Positions 6,040-6,427 of a stretch of DNA of 6,427 nt are shown one piece after another (the first letter of the stretch is position 1; every line of letters begins with the position of its first letter). A program made the position numbers and the translations under genes. Source of the stretch: Deltaproteobacteria bacterium (GTDB taxonomy: Bacteria > Desulfobacterota > Desulfobulbia > Desulfobulbales > SURF-16). The stretch covers positions 30,541 through 36,967 of the forward strand of contig JAOZSN010000006.1 of the NCBI GenBank assembly GCA_029939635.1. The letters are read 5' to 3'. The notes under the pieces were generated by a model. It saw nothing but the letters and a program-made list of their open reading frames with translations, had not been told where the DNA came from and searched no databases.

Positions 6040-6075
6040 AGCCGTATCCCATCTTAGGTGGATACGGCTTTTTTT
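6040..6075 (+). terminator. Strong rho-independent terminator
   Basis: The arms AGCCGTATCC (6040-6049) and GGATACGGCT (6060-6069) form a perfect 10-bp stem with a 10-nt loop, and a run of seven T (6069-6075) follows at once. The upstream side lacks a matching A run, so it should work on the forward strand only. It most likely ends transcription of the TPR gene, whose stop lies 328 bp upstream because the hairpin element lies between them. Confidence 0.9.
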
Positions 6076-6291
6076 ATGCCTTGTGAACTATTTCCTATTG
6101 CAAAATTAGGGGGGCTGAAGCCCAACGGAACGAAAACGTACGCTAAGCTGTAGTAAAACTCGTACTTGATCTGACATAGCGTTTCGGAAACCATCTTAAC
6201 TTACACGATACACACCAAAATCGAGCCTTGCCATTTCCTAGATGTCAGCGATTGAAGAAGACAAAAAGAAACATAGCTTATCGAATTTCAC
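6076..6291. other. Spacer without a recognisable gene
   Basis: No convincing coding region or RNA gene is visible on either strand; the longest frames are about 25 codons forward (6076-6153) and ~45 codons reverse running back into the terminator. GGGCTGAAGCCC (near 6112-6123) is a small hairpin. AAAACGTAC and AAAACTCGTAC (about 6136-6164) form a short imperfect direct repeat. The rest looks like ordinary upstream spacer. Confidence 0.5.
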
Positions 6292-6319
6292 TTGACACCA
6301 TGACGGTCTCATTTTAAAT
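6292..6319 (+). promoter_or_regulatory. Candidate promoter for the last gene
   Basis: A perfect TTGACA (6292-6297) is followed after 16 bp by TTAAAT (6314-6319), which matches the -10 consensus at 4 of 6 positions. Transcription would begin near 6326, about 72 nt before the ATG at 6398. The -35 is convincing and the -10 weak. Confidence 0.45.
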
Positions 6320-6385
6320 CTGAACCAGTCGTCACATTTTGCATGACCATATCATATTTCTATGGATTGCACCCCTTAAACGAAC

Positions 6386-6390
6386 GGAGA
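6386..6390 (+). promoter_or_regulatory. Ribosome binding site of the last gene
   Basis: GGAGA ends 7 nt before the ATG at 6398, a normal spacing. It decides between this start and an overlapping frame opening at ATG 6343, which has no purine-rich site in front. Confidence 0.75.
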
Positions 6391-6397
6391 CCTGATA

Positions 6398-6427
6398 ATG
6401 AAAGATGCGACACTCTCACGACGGGAA
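6398..6427 (+). CDS. Start of a possible Tat-exported protein (partial)
   Basis: Ten codons are present before the window ends (MKDATLSRRE). The start has a well-spaced GGAGA and a candidate promoter at 6292-6319. The last residues, Leu-Ser-Arg-Arg-Glu, match the first part of the twin-arginine motif S/T-R-R-x-F-L-K at about the usual distance from the N-terminus. If Phe-Leu-Lys or similar follows, the product is exported folded through the Tat system, as many cofactor-bearing redox enzymes are. The diagnostic half of the motif and the hydrophobic core lie outside the window, so this remains a suggestion. The existence of a gene start here is fairly secure. Confidence 0.65.
   Translation, partial: MKDATLSRRE

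Noticed and set aside
6076..6153. 25-codon frame beginning right after the terminator T run
   Set aside because: It is too short, its start is inside the terminator end, and it has no ribosome binding site.
6343..6427. Overlapping frame starting at ATG 6343 and open to the window end
   Set aside because: It has no ribosome binding site; the frame at 6398 has GGAGA at 7 nt and a plausible signal peptide start.

Overview
The window looks like chromosomal DNA from a Gram-negative bacterium. It carries a complete lpxB (lipid A disaccharide synthase), has moderate GC with AT-rich spacers, and uses ordinary sigma70-type promoters. The gene content and protein style suggest a deltaproteobacterium / Desulfobacterota of the Desulfotalea or Desulfobulbaceae kind. 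That placement is an inference; no rRNA or marker gene fixes it.

Layout. (1) Positions 1-56 are the last codons of a forward gene that I cannot identify. (2) Positions 99-257, reverse strand, hold a 52-codon remnant. Its first ~23 residues match the start of a MoeA-like molybdopterin-binding protein and the rest does not, so it is probably decayed. An AT-rich tract separates the two convergent ends. (3) A TTGACA-N16-TAAAAT promoter at 351-378 starts an apparent three-gene operon: an SNF/NSS-family sodium symporter (454-2010), an unrecognised helical 177-aa protein (2007-2540) and lpxB (2540-3700). The junctions are ATGA and TAATG overlaps, so translation is probably coupled. (4) A 178-bp spacer holds overlapping hairpins and a candidate promoter. 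It leads to a 594-aa single-pass membrane protein with TPR-like repeats on both sides of the membrane; a strong Shine-Dalgarno sequence places its start at 3927. (5) From 5729 to 6006 there is a ~280-bp non-coding element whose two halves fold into one long imperfect hairpin. It resembles a MITE or large intergenic repeat and sits between the TPR gene and a strong terminator (6040-6075). (6) After ~215 bp without a recognisable gene, a candidate promoter and a good ribosome binding site precede a gene cut off by the window end. Its first ten residues end in Ser-Arg-Arg-Glu, the beginning of a possible twin-arginine signal.

How the genes fit together. The symporter, the unknown protein and LpxB are probably made from one mRNA, although amino-acid or osmolyte uptake and lipid A synthesis are not usually linked. 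The most interesting biochemical detail is in the symporter. It has the full residue set expected for a chloride site of the animal neurotransmitter-transporter type, with Ser where LeuT has Glu290. I see no CRISPR array, phage gene, transposase, tRNA or rRNA, and no clear evidence of a new defence or other multi-gene system.
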